In this document: positions 52,798-64,000 of the stretch, piece by piece
Layout: each line of letters starts with the position of its first letter
How positions within the stretch are numbered: the stretch's first letter is position 1
NCBI GenBank assembly: GCA_029215795.1
Contig: JARDYH010000002.1
Location: 44,004,001-44,068,000, forward strand
Origin: Anniella stebbinsi
Taxonomy: Eukaryota > Chordata > Lepidosauria > Squamata > Anniellidae
Reading direction: 5' to 3'
DNA: 64,000 nt
Notes under the pieces: generated by a model
What the model was told of the DNA's origin: nothing
The model's input: only the letters and a program-made list of their open reading frames with translations
Database searches by the model: none
Program-made: the position numbers and the translations under genes

Positions 52798-52985
52798 TTT
52801 ATTTATTTATGTATTTATTTATTATATTTCTATACCGCCCAATAGCCAAAGCTCTCTGGGCAGTTCATAAAAATTAAAACCAGAAAATACAGTATATAAT
52901 AGCTTTAAACTGTACATGTCTATGCATAACTTAGTTCCATTGAGTTCAATGGTGCTTACTCTTAGATAAGTGGGCATAGTATTGA
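52798..52985. repeat. LINE tail remnant and family P repeat
   Basis: TTTATTTATTATATTTCTATACCGCCCAATAGCC with CTCTCTGGGCAGTTC (52798-52880) is a reversed LINE tail. At 52917-52985 CATTGAGTTCAATGGTGCTT is a family P copy. Confidence 0.55.
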
Positions 52986-53127
52986 AGCTTTAGTTATTAA
53001 CTTTAAAAGCGTTTTAGCTCTAGATCTTATGTTTAACACCCCTAACTGTTTAAGTTCTCTTAACAGGAAAGCTACTATAACTGCAAGTGAAATCATTATT
53101 CACCATTAAAAAAATGAACTAAGGTTG

Positions 53128-53197
53128 TAACCTCATGCATACTTTCCTTTGAAAAAATCCCATTGAACTCTGTGGGGTGCACTTCTGACTAAGGGTA
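53128..53197. repeat. Short palindromic dispersed repeat (family P)
   Basis: GTTGTAACCTCATGCATACT and CCCATTGAACTCTGTGGGG match the family core. Confidence 0.45.
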
Positions 53198-53715
53198 CCT
53201 CTAGACGGGCACTTTATCCTGCAGTGGCTTCAGGCAACAGGTGATCTACATGATGCAGACCCCACTCGGAAGCCATTCAGGGGCAAAAAGCCAAAGCTCT
53301 GCTCTAAAAACGTTGGGCACTTACCCTGACTTTTTTGGCTTGCAACGAGGCGACCACAGCATCTGCTGTCTGTCACCTTGCTCCGGATTGGTCACCATAG
53401 GCTGGGCAGGAAAGGGCTGTTTTCTCCAGCTCTCCTCCCTCTGACCTCCCTCTGGCTGGGGTGGGCGGAGAGGAATGGGACAGCCAGAGGAGGTCAGAGG
53501 GAGGAGAGCCAGGTTCGGGCACCTCGCGTTCCCTCTATTCCTCCCCCTCTGGCTGTCCTGTTCCTTCCCCCCCCCCCTGTGCTCGGTGTGTGGGGGGGCA
53601 GTGGCAGCAACTCCACACTTGTGCTCTTTCCCATGCAGATGCTGGGAAGGGGTGCAAAGGCGGAAACCTGAGGCCTCGTGGTGTCGAGGCACCCCCATCA
53701 AGACGAGGCCTAAGT
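53198..53715. mobile_element. GC-rich foldback element
   Basis: The stem CTCCTCCCTCTGACCTCCC with TCTGGCTG at about 53440 pairs with CAGCCAGAGGAGGTCAGAGG at about 53482. The outer ends CCTCTAGACGGGCAC and GAGGCACCCCCATCAAGACG are loosely complementary. It lies between two family P copies (53128-53197 and 53741-53825). The ORFs inside show no domain. Confidence 0.55.
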
Positions 53716-53740
53716 ATGTAGAGGATTGTACTGCAAGCTT

Positions 53741-53825
53741 GCAATCCTAAACACACTTACAAAGAACGTAACCCTCTAAACACAATGGGGCTTGCCTTTG
53801 ACTAAAAATGAATAGGATCACACTG
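53741..53825. repeat. Short palindromic dispersed repeat (family P)
   Basis: TTGCAATCCTAAACACACTT begins it and GAATAGGATCACACTG ends it. Confidence 0.55.
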
Positions 53826-54726
53826 CTTGAATTATAAGCCACAGAATTATAATATAAATGGTTAAAGCCTTCCATCCTTGAATAGATTTGCAATTAGGGC
53901 ATGGTAATATAATGATAAATATTTTTCTTCCACTTTCTCTTTGGACAGCACATCCCGGGTTGCCTTTTTATCACAAGATTATTTTCATAATCTTACTGCA
54001 AGCTTGTATTCTTGCCATGGATTGATGGACTTTTACCCTCATGGTGTGCTGCATTATTAATGTAGAATGGTTGAATTGCATTTTTTTTCAGGTTACCCTT
54101 TGCTGTCAGGCAGAGGACGACATTATAGTGCAAGAAAAACTAATAAGGTTTGAAGGATTTACAAAATTATAGAAGTATTTTACAAAAATAGCCTTTGTGA
54201 TTACAGAGAGAACAGAGTTCTGTTATTCATCTTAATCCACAACCAAGTTTGGATGGAGTACCTAGATTCAAATCAACAGAGTTCTACTGAAGTTAGAGGA
54301 TCTTATCTGCAATTACTGAGGCTACCTGGGTTGCTGGTGTCTATTAATGTACTATTGGTAGTGAAATTAAAGTACTGGATCAGAATGTAATAAATAGCCC
54401 AACAATGAGATGGCAGTATTTGTAACTGAGGGCAAATTCTCATAGCAGAAAATAAATGGCACATGGTGGCCTCATTTACAGGTTACATTATGCCAGGGAT
54501 CCAGTTTTATAAACCACAGTGTGACGTAGCAGAATGCTTATGCATTCATCTCATTTGCCATTGCTCCCACTTTGCTCATTCCTTCATATGACAAGGTAAA
54601 CAAACATGTTGGTGAGAGCTTTGTGTTACATCCAAAACCAGGATTATGTTGTTGTTTTTGCTCTCAAACAAGCCAAGATAATTAACCAGATTTAAACCAG
54701 GATTTGTTGTTGGCTTGTTTGGGTGC

Positions 54727-54727
<1 letters not shown>

Positions 54728-54756
<29 letters not shown>
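54728..54756. repeat. (AAT)n microsatellite
   Basis: Nine to ten ATA units lie in an A/T-rich context. Confidence 0.9.
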
Positions 54757-54757
<1 letters not shown>

Positions 54758-57425
54758 GAATGATGAACCAATAATAAATTAAATGATACAAAATGTATGT
54801 GTGAATCTAGACAAAGAACCATTTCTCTTTAGGATGTTGTAATTGATTTTATAAGCTGTGTTGAAAAAGTACATAATGTAGATGTGATATTGTATGCAGA
54901 TATTACATTCTACAAAAATACCACATGGGTTAGTTTTATAATTATAATTCTTCATATAAGGCCTAATTTTTTTTCAGCCCATCCCAACAACAAGTTTATA
55001 TCTTGGAACTATGATGCTATATTTAAGGTCATATAAAATGCAATATACAGGATTCTTTTATAGTAAGAAATTCCATCGCCAGTAATGTCAACACAAACTA
55101 GGCACTCACATAAATGCTTCTTGAGAGTGAAAGTCTCATTTAAAAATGAAAGTCAGTGCATCAAACCAAGTAGATATATAATAAATTAGGCTTCAATATC
55201 TCAAAATAAATGGGCCCTCAAGAGGCAGAAATGTACATTGAGAGGCACATTGTTGATTCAAAAGTGACATTTATTTTGTTCTGCACAATTTCACTGGCAG
55301 TAAGTCATATGGGCGCTAGCATTTTAAAAGAGCTTCACTAATTTGGGTATGCAAATTTAAATGAACTTTATCTTTCATCTTAAGAAGAGTTATTGCACTC
55401 ATGTCTGAGCATGCAGTTGGAAAAACTAAGAATGGATATTACATAATGCTAGATCCCAGTTTTAATTGCAACAATCCAAAATACCATATGTTCCAGGATT
55501 ATTTGATGCAAGTCAGGCCCATCTAAAATGGTTTGTTAGAGCTCTGTGCTCTGTCATTTGCCATTGCTTTAAAGAAACAGTGCAGTTTCATACCAATAAC
55601 TAACAAAATGGTTTATGAAAACCACTTCCAAATGTATCCCAATAAAGCATGGCACAGATTTTCCCAAGCAGGATTTGTCACTGCCTTGGTGCAAAAGGAA
55701 CAGCTGTAAGCCAGGTTTCTTTAGTGAGGCTCCCAAAATTTGAAATTAATTGATTTATAAGTGAAATCTGGCAGGTTCATAATCCTCAATTGCATAAAAA
55801 AACCTGATTTAGATCCAACAAACCTTTTTTTCCCTAAATGACACGGCTTCCATTTTTTTCTTTTTACATCTTTTTTTCTGGACTATCTTCTATTACAGTA
55901 AGTTTAAATTTGGAGATATTTTGAAGTCTCGTAACAATACAGAACTTTCATGTGAACTTAAACTGTTGGATATGTTACTTGGTGAACAAGTTATGAATTC
56001 TGACAGAGTCCAAATTTTATTATATCTGTATACAGTTGGAGACATAAATCACTAGTTTTATTATATCTGTTAACATTAGCTCCTAAGAAACACACATCAA
56101 ATTACTGGCTAGTTTCAGTTCTTTGGACAAAATGTTATCCAAAGATATCTCAAATCCTGTATCAAGACAAGCTGAATTCTACTTTCATATATTTACATAT
56201 ATGTATTCTGTGGCTGCAAGTCATGGGAAGAGGAAAGTACTGGCAAGGCAATGAAGCCATATGCCTCAACCACTAGAAATCCTGCTCAGTCTCTGGCTTT
56301 GGAGATTTCACCAGGCTTAGTCCAAAAATTTCCTATAAGGGTGAGAAACATGCTGACATTCTGAGAATGCTGAATTTTCTCTTTTTCATGAACTTGCATG
56401 GAAATATGGGATACACAAAGCTCTAGGCATCAAAAGACAAAAACTTGGCCAAGACATGGAAGTAACAGAGCAATAGTGTGATGATTTCAAATAGTTCTAC
56501 TAAAGATCAGTGTGTGACAGAACTGATGGTATGAACCTAAAGGGAGTAATTTCTCTAGAGAAGAGTGGAGAGGTGCTGACAGGGAAATATGGTATGGTTG
56601 ACTTCCCCAGTCTGGAGGCCATGGATCTTCAAGAAGGCTCAGTTGAAAGAACTGAGGTACAAGCCTTGAGATGAAGCTGGTTTTGCTTTCTCAGTAAGAG
56701 TGTTGGCACTAGATCTTACACTATGGAAGTTTCTGCACTACCACAGGGATGGAATGCTATTGAATGACACACCACCATCATGCCTACACCTCTGACAAGG
56801 ATTAGGCCAAGATACTACAACTGCACTAGCTATCACATCTGTTGGTGATGTAGATTGTATGAGTCACTTGTGCACCCAACACACCAGCCTAATCCATCCT
56901 ACAGTGCAAATCACAGAGATCAGTTGCTCCTCCAACATGTAACTGATCCGAGAGTATGCACTATAATAGATCCAACATTAGGGAAAATTTAGACAACTTA
57001 TGCATTTTTCCAATTCCCCACTGCTCAAATATTTTAATACCTTTGTTTACCTGATGAAAAGGGCACTTTTCGTAATCAAATTGTCAGGATAGTTACAAAC
57101 TGCTTCCTTATAGCTGAAATTTTCACTGGAGAATTATGGGTACCTGAATCAGTGGTATAAACTTAACAATCCTGCACTTTTTGTACTTGGTGATCCTGCT
57201 CTTAAAAGTCCTTGTCAGCATGGCCTGTTATTTAATTTTCTCCTACAGAAGTGAAGTCTGCTACCCATTCAGTTGAATGGCAGAAAGTAAAGGGATAGCA
57301 ATCAGAGAAATATTGACTCTGCTATGCACATCACTTCAACCAGATTATTATTATTAGCATTATTAATTATTGTTACTATTATTCTGAGTTATCGTGAATG
57401 AGGCAGCCTGTAGGTACATACTGCC
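54757..57425. other. Intronic sequence without recognised features
   Basis: The stretch is AT-rich, with no ORF longer than about 60 residues, and no recognised repeat or exon. Confidence 0.45.
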
Positions 57426-57429
57426 CAAT

Positions 57430-57612
57430 CATTCCTGCTGCAAACGGGAGCAGCTAAATAAGCCTTGGATGGGAGGTTTGTTCTTGAGTTACATCCCTGG
57501 CTTGTGAGGAGAGAGCCAAATCAGAATTCCTGGTTCACATGTAACACTATTCAAATCATGGATGAAAGGCCCATGGTCTGTTTAGCTGTTCCTGCTTGTG
57601 GGAGAAGCTAAA
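57430..57612. repeat. Degenerate foldback MITE
   Basis: CCTGCTGCAAACGGGAGCAGC on the left is approximately complementary to GTTCCTGCTTGTGGGAG on the right, across a core with inverted ATGG motifs. Confidence 0.4.
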
Positions 57613-57655
57613 AAAATCTGGGTTATTATGATATGCAAACCCAAACATAATTTAT

Positions 57656-57678
57656 TACACACACACACACACACACAC
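57656..57678. repeat. (CA)n microsatellite
   Basis: About eleven CA units. Confidence 0.95.
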
Positions 57679-57694
57679 GTGTGATATATGTGAT

Positions 57695-57877
57695 TCCGTA
57701 TTTCTTCGATTCTAATACGCCATCGATTGTAAGACGCACCTTAATTTCAGTACCACCAACAGGGAAAAAGCTTTGATTCTAAGTGTGGGGAAATTGCCAT
57801 TGATTCTAAGACGCACCCCATTTTTAGAGACTTTTATATGGGGAAAAAAGTGCATCTTAGAATCGAAGAAATAGGGT
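57695..57877. mobile_element. MITE with TATTTCTTCGATTCTAA termini
   Basis: The left end CCGTATTTCTTCGATTCTAA is complementary to the right end TTAGAATCGAAGAAATAGGG. Internal GATTCTAAGACGCACC motifs repeat. The family was not named from memory. Confidence 0.8.
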
Positions 57878-57889
57878 ATATATACATAT

Positions 57890-58080
57890 ATTTCAAAAAA
57901 GCTCAAGGTAGCTTACATAGCTCCCTTCCCTGGTTTATGTTCACACTAAGCTGTAAGGTAAGTTAAGCTTAGAGAAATTGATTGGTCAAAGGTTATCCAC
58001 TGAGCTTTATGACTGAATAAGAATTTGAACCCAGGACTAGTCCAACACTGAAACTGTTATCCCACACTGGTTAACAGTGA
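57890..58080 (-). repeat. Sauria-type SINE remnant
   Basis: AAGCTCAAGGTAGCTTACAT, TAAGCTGTAAGGTAAGTTAA, CCACTGAGCTTTATGACTG, AATTTGAACCCAGGACTAG and ATCCCACACTGGTT follow the order of the SINE at 22790-23023, but diverged. Confidence 0.6.
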
Positions 58081-58181
58081 GGAGAGAGCAAAATCTGTGC
58101 CCTTCCAGATATTAGCAAGCCTAGTGTCATGGGAGAGGAGTACATTTTGCCCCTAACCATTTCCCCCTGATTTGTACCCCA

Positions 58182-58380
58182 ATGAAATTAAAGCAATTGT
58201 ATGGGACAGGAAGCATCCATGTCCCCAACAAGAGAAGACAGTGCACCCCACTAGAAGCCTGGCATGACACAACCTGCAACAAAATGTCGCAGTGTGGAGT
58301 GCTCTTGTGCAGGGGTCCAACTAGCCAGCTGTGCCCTCTTCTAGGATACTGCATTCCATCACCTCTCCCCGCATAACTTT
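58182..58380 (+). repeat. Repeat family F, copy 2
   Basis: ACAGGAAGCATCCATGTCCC, CCACTAGAAGCCTGGCATGA, AACAAAATGTCGCAGTGTGG and CAGCTGTGCCCTCTTCTAGG define the unit shared with 48245-48400 and, reversed, 59740-59990. Confidence 0.7.
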
Positions 58381-58719
58381 ATCCCCACATACCAAGATAC
58401 TCAGCATTCTGTTGGTACTGAACATGCTCAGTCCTCATTGAGCTATTTAGGTTCCCCTATCTCTTAGGGCTTTTTTTCCTAAAAGGTTTTGTTGTCATAT
58501 TTTTTACAAATCTGAGATTCCAACCTGGCTTTCTGGTATCTCCCTGTTGTACGTAAGTAGTTTAATGTTGGCTACAGAGGATCAGAACTCAGAAAATAGG
58601 TTCTCTATTCGGATAAAAAGGAACGTATGAGGATTGTTTTTGCTACAAAACATGTGAGCATGGGCCATTCACAGTTCCAAATGTGAGTGCAAGCATCAGC
58701 ACATGTCTGCTGAAAATAT

Positions 58720-58980
58720 TCACAAATTGTTGAACATTTGCCCGAATTTGTCTCATTCCCAATTCCCAGTAGACTGAATTGGTCTATGGAGGAGAATTTG
58801 TGTGAATTTGGGGAGATTTGTACAAATTTGGGCTTTGAGCACTACTCGATTTGCATGAATTCACCCAGCGTGAACAGTGAGCACAAGTATGAAATGGAAT
58901 CGGGCATGAGACCAGCAGCAATACAATGTTTGGAGAATCCTGACAATCTCAAAGATCGTTCGTTTGCCCATCCCTATGAA
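58720..58980. repeat. Family H-like foldback remnant
   Basis: AATTTGTGTGAATTTGGGG and GAATCCTGACAATCTCAAAG, ending GCCCATCCCTA, match the right portion of the elements at 13700-13893 and 29180-30910. Confidence 0.45.
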
Positions 58981-59739
58981 TAGATAATGGTTACAGCATA
59001 AAACCATATAGTATAGAAATAGCAACCATAAGGATGAAATAATAAATTATTGATAACCCCAACCCCCCAGGAGTGGTAATACTATTATTTAAAAGGCAAT
59101 GTCATTTTTATGGCCACCAAATGTTAGCATTTCTTCCCTTGGATAACACTGAGGAAATATAACAGTTTGACAATAAGCGGTGACTCTGTTCAAAGTCCCT
59201 TTAATCGTTTTCTGATGCACAAAGCAATTTGTAAACTGTCAGAGTTCAGATCTGTTTATCCACAATTGAAACGGTACCATAACCAAAGCAGAAGCAGAGC
59301 CATAAATCTTGCCAAAGACACATAAAGAGACACCAACTGATAAACACGAGGACAAATGAGCTTTGTAGTTCGTCTCACAAACAAATAAACAGTTGTTCAG
59401 GCTAATGGCTGATTTACTTCAAAATGCAAACGAGCCCGCAAGTTAGGTAGACAGTTGAAAAATTAATGTGGCAATGGAAGTGAGAAGGTAAGCTGTTAGT
59501 GAGTTACCTTCATCACACACCTCTTTGCTAAGTGCAAGTGTTCCCCTGTAGCATACAGGTTTTTGGCTTATATGGACATGGGGAGAATCAGAATGGCCGT
59601 CTTACTTCCATCTGTCACTGAGTTATACATTTCTATCTGACAAGTTTTCAATAAATTTTGATGAACTACTTTCATCAATTTTTCTTTTCGCTTCCTTGCA
59701 GATTTGAGATTAGGGTAAGATATTTCAATAATGCAATGT

Positions 59740-59990
59740 ATGGCTTAGGCAGGAGGAATGGGGGATGGAAAACTGGGGGGGGGGAATTGAATGGAATATA
59801 TTTGAAGAGGGCATGGCTGCCTAGCTGCAACCCTGAACAGGAGCACTCCACTCTGCAACATGACCTGTTGTCATGCTGAGCTTCTAGTGGGGAACACCAT
59901 CTTCTTTTGTAGGGGGCATGGGTGCCTCTATCCCATAAAAAAAGAGTATAAATCTTATTGGGGCACAAATCAGAAAAAAATGTTATGGGG
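59740..59990 (-). repeat. Repeat family F, copy 3
   Basis: The reverse complement reads CAGCCATGCCCTCTTCAAAT and CCCCACTAGAAGCTCAGCAT, matching copy 2. Confidence 0.65.
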
Positions 59991-60269
59991 CAAAAAGTAC
60001 CCAGCGTATCAGCAAAACTCTTGTCCTGTTCAGATATTTGTTGGTGTTAAAAAATGGACACAGGGAAAGCACTGATCTGGGGTCAAGGCAGCTGGTCTTG
60101 CCCCAGCTTCCATATGGGTTGTTGTTACCTGTAAATGCTTCAATTGTTGTAGCAAAAATGAAGTGCTGGAACATCTTTCTTCCTGCCCACAAAAAGACTA
60201 AAAGAAGGAGTGATTTCCATCCACATGAAACTCCTGACATCTGAGGCTGTTTTGATGGGTGGAGAAACC

Positions 60270-60350
60270 ATAGGCTGTAGTCCTAAACACACTTACCAGA
60301 GAGTAAGCTCCATTTAAAAGAATGGTGCTTACGTCTAAGTAAACATGTAT
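60270..60350. repeat. Short palindromic dispersed repeat (family P)
   Basis: GGCTGTAGTCCTAAACACAC and GAGAGTAAGCTCCATTTAAA, followed by CTAAGTAAACATG, match the family. Confidence 0.55.
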
Positions 60351-61357
60351 GTGATAATACTGCCAAATTCTGATAGGCATAGACAATCCTTAGATCTCTT
60401 CCACCAAGTTGTAGACTGAGACAACATGAACCGAATGCTAGAAAAACTCCTAGTTCAAATCTTGTTCAAATCATATATTACTTGTCCAGAAGCCTTTCAA
60501 TTAATTTCTCAATTTCATCCAACAGCTCACACTGCAGAGTTTCCTTTTCACTGAGTATAAGTTATCAGCCTCAGACTTTGAGTCCCCTCTACAGAATTAT
60601 GACTGAGCCTGATTGCAAGTTAGTTATATAGTCATACTCCTAGTAGGAATGCCACAATAGTGTTCTGTGGTTTCCCAGAAGTCTTGTGGCATTTTCTTTA
60701 AATCCAGGAAAGATGATTCCCCATTTTGTCACAGGAGATATTTTAATCCCCTTCAAAGGCTGTCATCATACATCCTATCCACAAACCCCTCATTAAACAT
60801 TCAGCCAATGTCTTGGATCCTTTGATATTAATTGTTCAAATGCACCCAAAGCCTCTCAAAGCCAACAACATATTCCCTTAAACTCTCTTCAGACCCCGAA
60901 ACTGTGGTGCACCAATTGTTACAGGTGCACACATCAAACATGCTCCCAAATCTTCAAAAATAGTATTCCGTTGTCTCCTTTTCACTTGCTGGCTAGCTAC
61001 TGTTTCATTGCACTTCCACAATGTCCAGTTAAGATCGTTAATTTCTGCCTTGTGGACAACTCATACAATCTAAACCTGGGTTGCATTGTTGCTCTAAAAT
61101 CCATTAATAATAGCTTTCCCTTCACGTCATCCTCTGAGAATTTAGGTAGCCAGGATGACTCAAAGAAATAGGGCAAGGTCACACAGGTTTCACCTTTGAT
61201 TGTTGGAACTATGCCTTTGCAGATTTATCTCTTATGTCATCATTTCAACAACCCTGAAATGATGCTCTCCGATTCAGATGTTGCATTTGTGACACCAAGT
61301 GTAGAGCATACTGGCCCATGGGTGGGTTATAGATGTGAGCAGCAGAAAATGAGCAGT

Positions 61358-61432
61358 CAGTCATAAGAAGAGCCGTGGTGGGTCAAACCTAGTCTACCTA
61401 GTCCAGCATTCTGTTTCCATGGTGGCCTAAAA
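61358..61432 (-). repeat. CR1-like LINE 3'-end remnant
   Basis: CATAAGAAGAGCCGTGGTGG and CTAGTCCAGCATTCTGTTTC are the reverse complement of the end of the segment at 39167-39545. Confidence 0.5.
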
Positions 61433-61499
61433 CACTACATGAATGCATCTCTTTTCTGCACATGTTCCCCAGCAGCTGCTCTTGAGAGGCACACTGATT

Positions 61500-61615
61500 T
61501 TAATACTTGAAGTAATGTATACCATTATATGTTGTATTGTATAAATATTGTAAGCCACTCTGAGGCCTCTAGTCAAACAGTGGGATATAAATCTAGAAAA
61601 TAAATAAATGAATAA
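61500..61615 (+). repeat. L2-type LINE 3'-end remnant
   Basis: ATTGTAAGCCACTCTGAGGC, GTGGGATATAAATCTAG and AATAAATAAATGAATAA are a LINE tail in plus orientation. Confidence 0.6.
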
Positions 61616-61989
61616 TGCTTCAAGGATGTTGGAAACGATTCTCTGCACACACAGAAAAAATATCTCAGTCTGCTAGTTTTCTCCTCCTCCTTTTCATAGA
61701 ATCTTAGTTGCAAGGAACCTTATGGGCCATCAAGTCCAACCCCCAGGTCAATGCAGGAAATCTTCCCCCTTTCTTTCCGGTGTTCTGTCTACTTTTTCTC
61801 CTTCTCTTCAGCTTCTTCTTAACTGCCTCCAGCTGTCTTTTCTCTGACTTTCACCTTCATCTTAACATTGTAAACCTCCCCATTTCAGGTTCCTTCAATT
61901 GAGCCAAATTGCACTGCTAAATAGGTGCAGCCATTACATTGCTATCTGAGCCTGCCCATCTAGTAAGGCTTTCATCTGAAGCCTTCCTC

Positions 61990-62125
61990 CGAGTGCAGCC
62001 ACACTCGGAAGTGGAACAGATCGTTACCAGAGTCAAGGCTTTCTCAGATTGTCCTAGGAATAGTCTTCATCGAGAAATTCGCTCAGTACCCACCTACAAA
62101 ATTAGAACACTTACATTTGAAAGAT
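61990..62125 (+). repeat. Unclassified dispersed segment, also at 63625-63705
   Basis: CAGATTGTCCTAGGAATAGT and CACCTACAAAATTAGAACAC recur as CAGATTGTCCTAGCAATAGC and CACCTACAAAATTACAATG at 63632-63705. The first copy encodes NSLHREIRSVPTYK, faintly like a LINE C-terminal end. Confidence 0.4.
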
Positions 62126-62129
62126 AATT

Positions 62130-64000
62130 TAATGACATGTGCCTTGAGGATCTTTAGACTGGTGTTTATCTGTATTAGCTTTTAAATTTTGCATACATAT
62201 CCCAAAATTTGCACAAATTTCCTAATTTGGGTAAATTTCAGCCATGGATTAAATCAAACTGGGAATCTGGAATGAGATGAATGTGAGCATGTATTTGACA
62301 CTTTGCAAATATCCTTGTGCTCATGTTCACATTTTGAGCTTTGAATGGGGCATGCTCACATGTTTTGCAAGCAAAAACTAAATTATCATACATCCGTACT
62401 TCTTTTTTTCAGTTCTGAGCTACTGTTGTTGTTTAGGTGCAGTGACATTCCTTTCCCAGTAACCTGGAATTTGATGGGCAGCATCCTGAGACAAGGGTAT
62501 ACTTGATATGACACCCCAACTGGATAATTCCCTCTCCTCTGAGACATGATCAGTGTTATGTTCTCAAAGCTTTCAGTGTCAGTTGATGCCCTACTTGTTC
62601 ACCCAGGCTTTTGATTAAACCTGAGATGCTATGTTCTATAAATTGCAGTTTATATGCATATGCTCAGTATATGCTCTTCCTTGGTTTATTGTCACTGATG
62701 GATTGGCTGTATGATTTTATTGTGTGAAACATGCCATTCCTATTTAAAGAAAACAAAATGACATTTAAACCCTTTCTGTTAAAGTAAGATTGAAATATAG
62801 TTAACTCAAAAGCACCAGCATTATCATAGTTACATAGATCAATGCTCCCTCTAGGCCAGTATCTATGGTTAAATATAAGTGTAATAAGGTCAGGCAAAGG
62901 AAGAGTTTGAATAACAACTCTATTCATCTAAGCCACTTAAGAATTGTTATGCTATTTCACTTTTTAATGGATCCCATGCCAATGGTTTACACAGGTTATT
63001 GATGCATTGGGTAAAGACAATGCTTTGTTTTAATATGCACTTTACTTTGTTATGCATTTTCCAGTTATCATATATTGAAAAGCGGAGTGTATATTTATGA
63101 CACTCTTTTCCATTATTCTGTGTTGGCCAATTTTAAAGTTCAAAAATATCTTTATGAAGCCCATAGGTACTTAGAGCTAGTGATACCAAGCTTTTATGAT
63201 TTACTTTGTATATTTCTAGGCATCAACTCATAGTTGGGGAGCTAATTTTAAAAACACGGCAGTAGTGTGCACTAAAGTCTTTTCTCTAAAAGTACTAAGA
63301 AGCCAAAAACTTCATTTTCTTCCCATATCTCATGATTTCTATGCATTTGCCTAGTGGTTTTCACTTGTGGCAAACAGTTCCATAATAATATCATGGTCAG
63401 AAGTGCAACACATACACCAGGTGTGTTTTTAACTGGACATTACAATGTCCTGCTTTGCACAACAAGAAGTGGGTGGGTATCAGAGATAGGGTGGGTGGGT
63501 ATCAGGAGTAGGGTGGGTAGTTATCAGTGCATTATCAGTCATGTTATCAGTCCTTCCCTTGATTCTTTTTTAAAGAAGACTCTCAAATCAGATTGGCTAC
63601 AGCAGCAGTTGGGGTAAGCTTGGAGACATATAAATCAGATTGTCCTAGCAATAGCCTTCCTTAAGGCATTCACTCAGCACCCACCTACAAAATTACAATG
63701 CTCCTGGGGTTGCAGAGGTCTTTCACACTACCTGCTCCCTGGTCTTTTTGACTGGAATTGCTGAGGATGTCACACAGACTTTATTCCTACAGCTCTCATA
63801 AACAAATAGTTTATAGCTCCCAGTAGCCATCACCCACTGCTACAACATCGCATAGCAGTGTAAACTATATCCTGAACTGAAAATTGTCCAAACTGCACAA
63901 CATGAGTCAAGAAATAGATACAATAGCAATTTTTATCAGACCAATGTAGGCTTGTGTGTGAGAATGTAAACTTCCAAGTTTTACAGAAATATTTATTGAG
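62130..64000. other. Intronic sequence without further recognised features
   Basis: Apart from the segment at 63625-63705, a family-H-like AT-rich stretch near 62190-62400 and a short GTGGGTATCAG tandem near 63470-63520, nothing was recognised. Confidence 0.4.

Larger units (their letters stand above)
1..64000 (-). other. EDIL3: EDIL3 gene body, partial (two exons inside large introns)
   Basis: The window lies inside one minus-strand gene identified from two exons at 37658-37786 and 728-754. In minus-strand order it holds part of intron 1, the first EGF-like exon, a 36.9 kb intron, a microexon and the start of the next intron. EDIL3 encodes a secreted extracellular-matrix protein with three EGF-like repeats followed by two discoidin (F5/8C) domains, which binds integrins and phospholipid. 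The signal-peptide exon, the later EGF exons and the discoidin exons are not in the window. All transposons described below are therefore intronic passengers of EDIL3. Confidence 0.9.

Overview
The window is vertebrate nuclear DNA, most likely from a squamate reptile (lizard). The identification rests on two spliced exons that read as EDIL3 (Del-1) and on the repeat content: L2-clade and CR1-like LINE pieces, a tRNA-derived SINE of the Sauria type, hAT-type foldback MITEs, a Gmr1-like Ty3/Gypsy element and a Ngaro-like tyrosine-recombinase retroelement. The species cannot be named from the sequence alone.

Only one host gene is visible. EDIL3 runs on the minus strand across the whole window. 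Positions 64000-37787 are intron 1 (partial), 37786-37658 is the exon for the first EGF-like domain, 37657-755 is a 36.9 kb intron, 754-728 is a 27-nt microexon (the counterpart of the human ASDEEEPTSAG exon), and 727-1 begins the next intron. Both exons have canonical splice sites and matching phase. The 3' splice site of the microexon uses a (TTTC)n microsatellite as its polypyrimidine tract.

Everything else is intronic and mostly transposon-derived. The main elements are: (1) 6557-12428, minus strand, a complete Gmr1-like Ty3/Gypsy retrotransposon with LTRs that differ by one base in a C run, a GAAGG target duplication, and the unusual order gag-PR-IN-RT-RH; its capsid resembles the SCAN domain, and its reading frame breaks only at two G runs. 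(2) 40816-43607, plus strand, a short Mag-like Ty3/Gypsy element with GGTCA target duplications, in which protease, RT and RNase H are missing and gag zinc knuckles are fused in frame to an integrase core. (3) 17302-about 19360, a decayed Ngaro-like fragment (tyrosine recombinase plus SGNH hydrolase). (4) Solo LTRs at 20452-20911 and 34081-34860, each with perfect 5-bp target duplications. (5) L2-clade LINE copies at 29303-30745 (plus) and 49395-50155 (minus). (6) Many hAT-like foldback MITEs with 8-bp duplications, several nested in each other.

The remaining intronic stretches are AT-rich with microsatellites and short repeat remnants. No tRNA, rRNA, CRISPR or prokaryotic feature was seen. 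Most long ORFs outside the retroelements are chance ORFs or antisense shadows.
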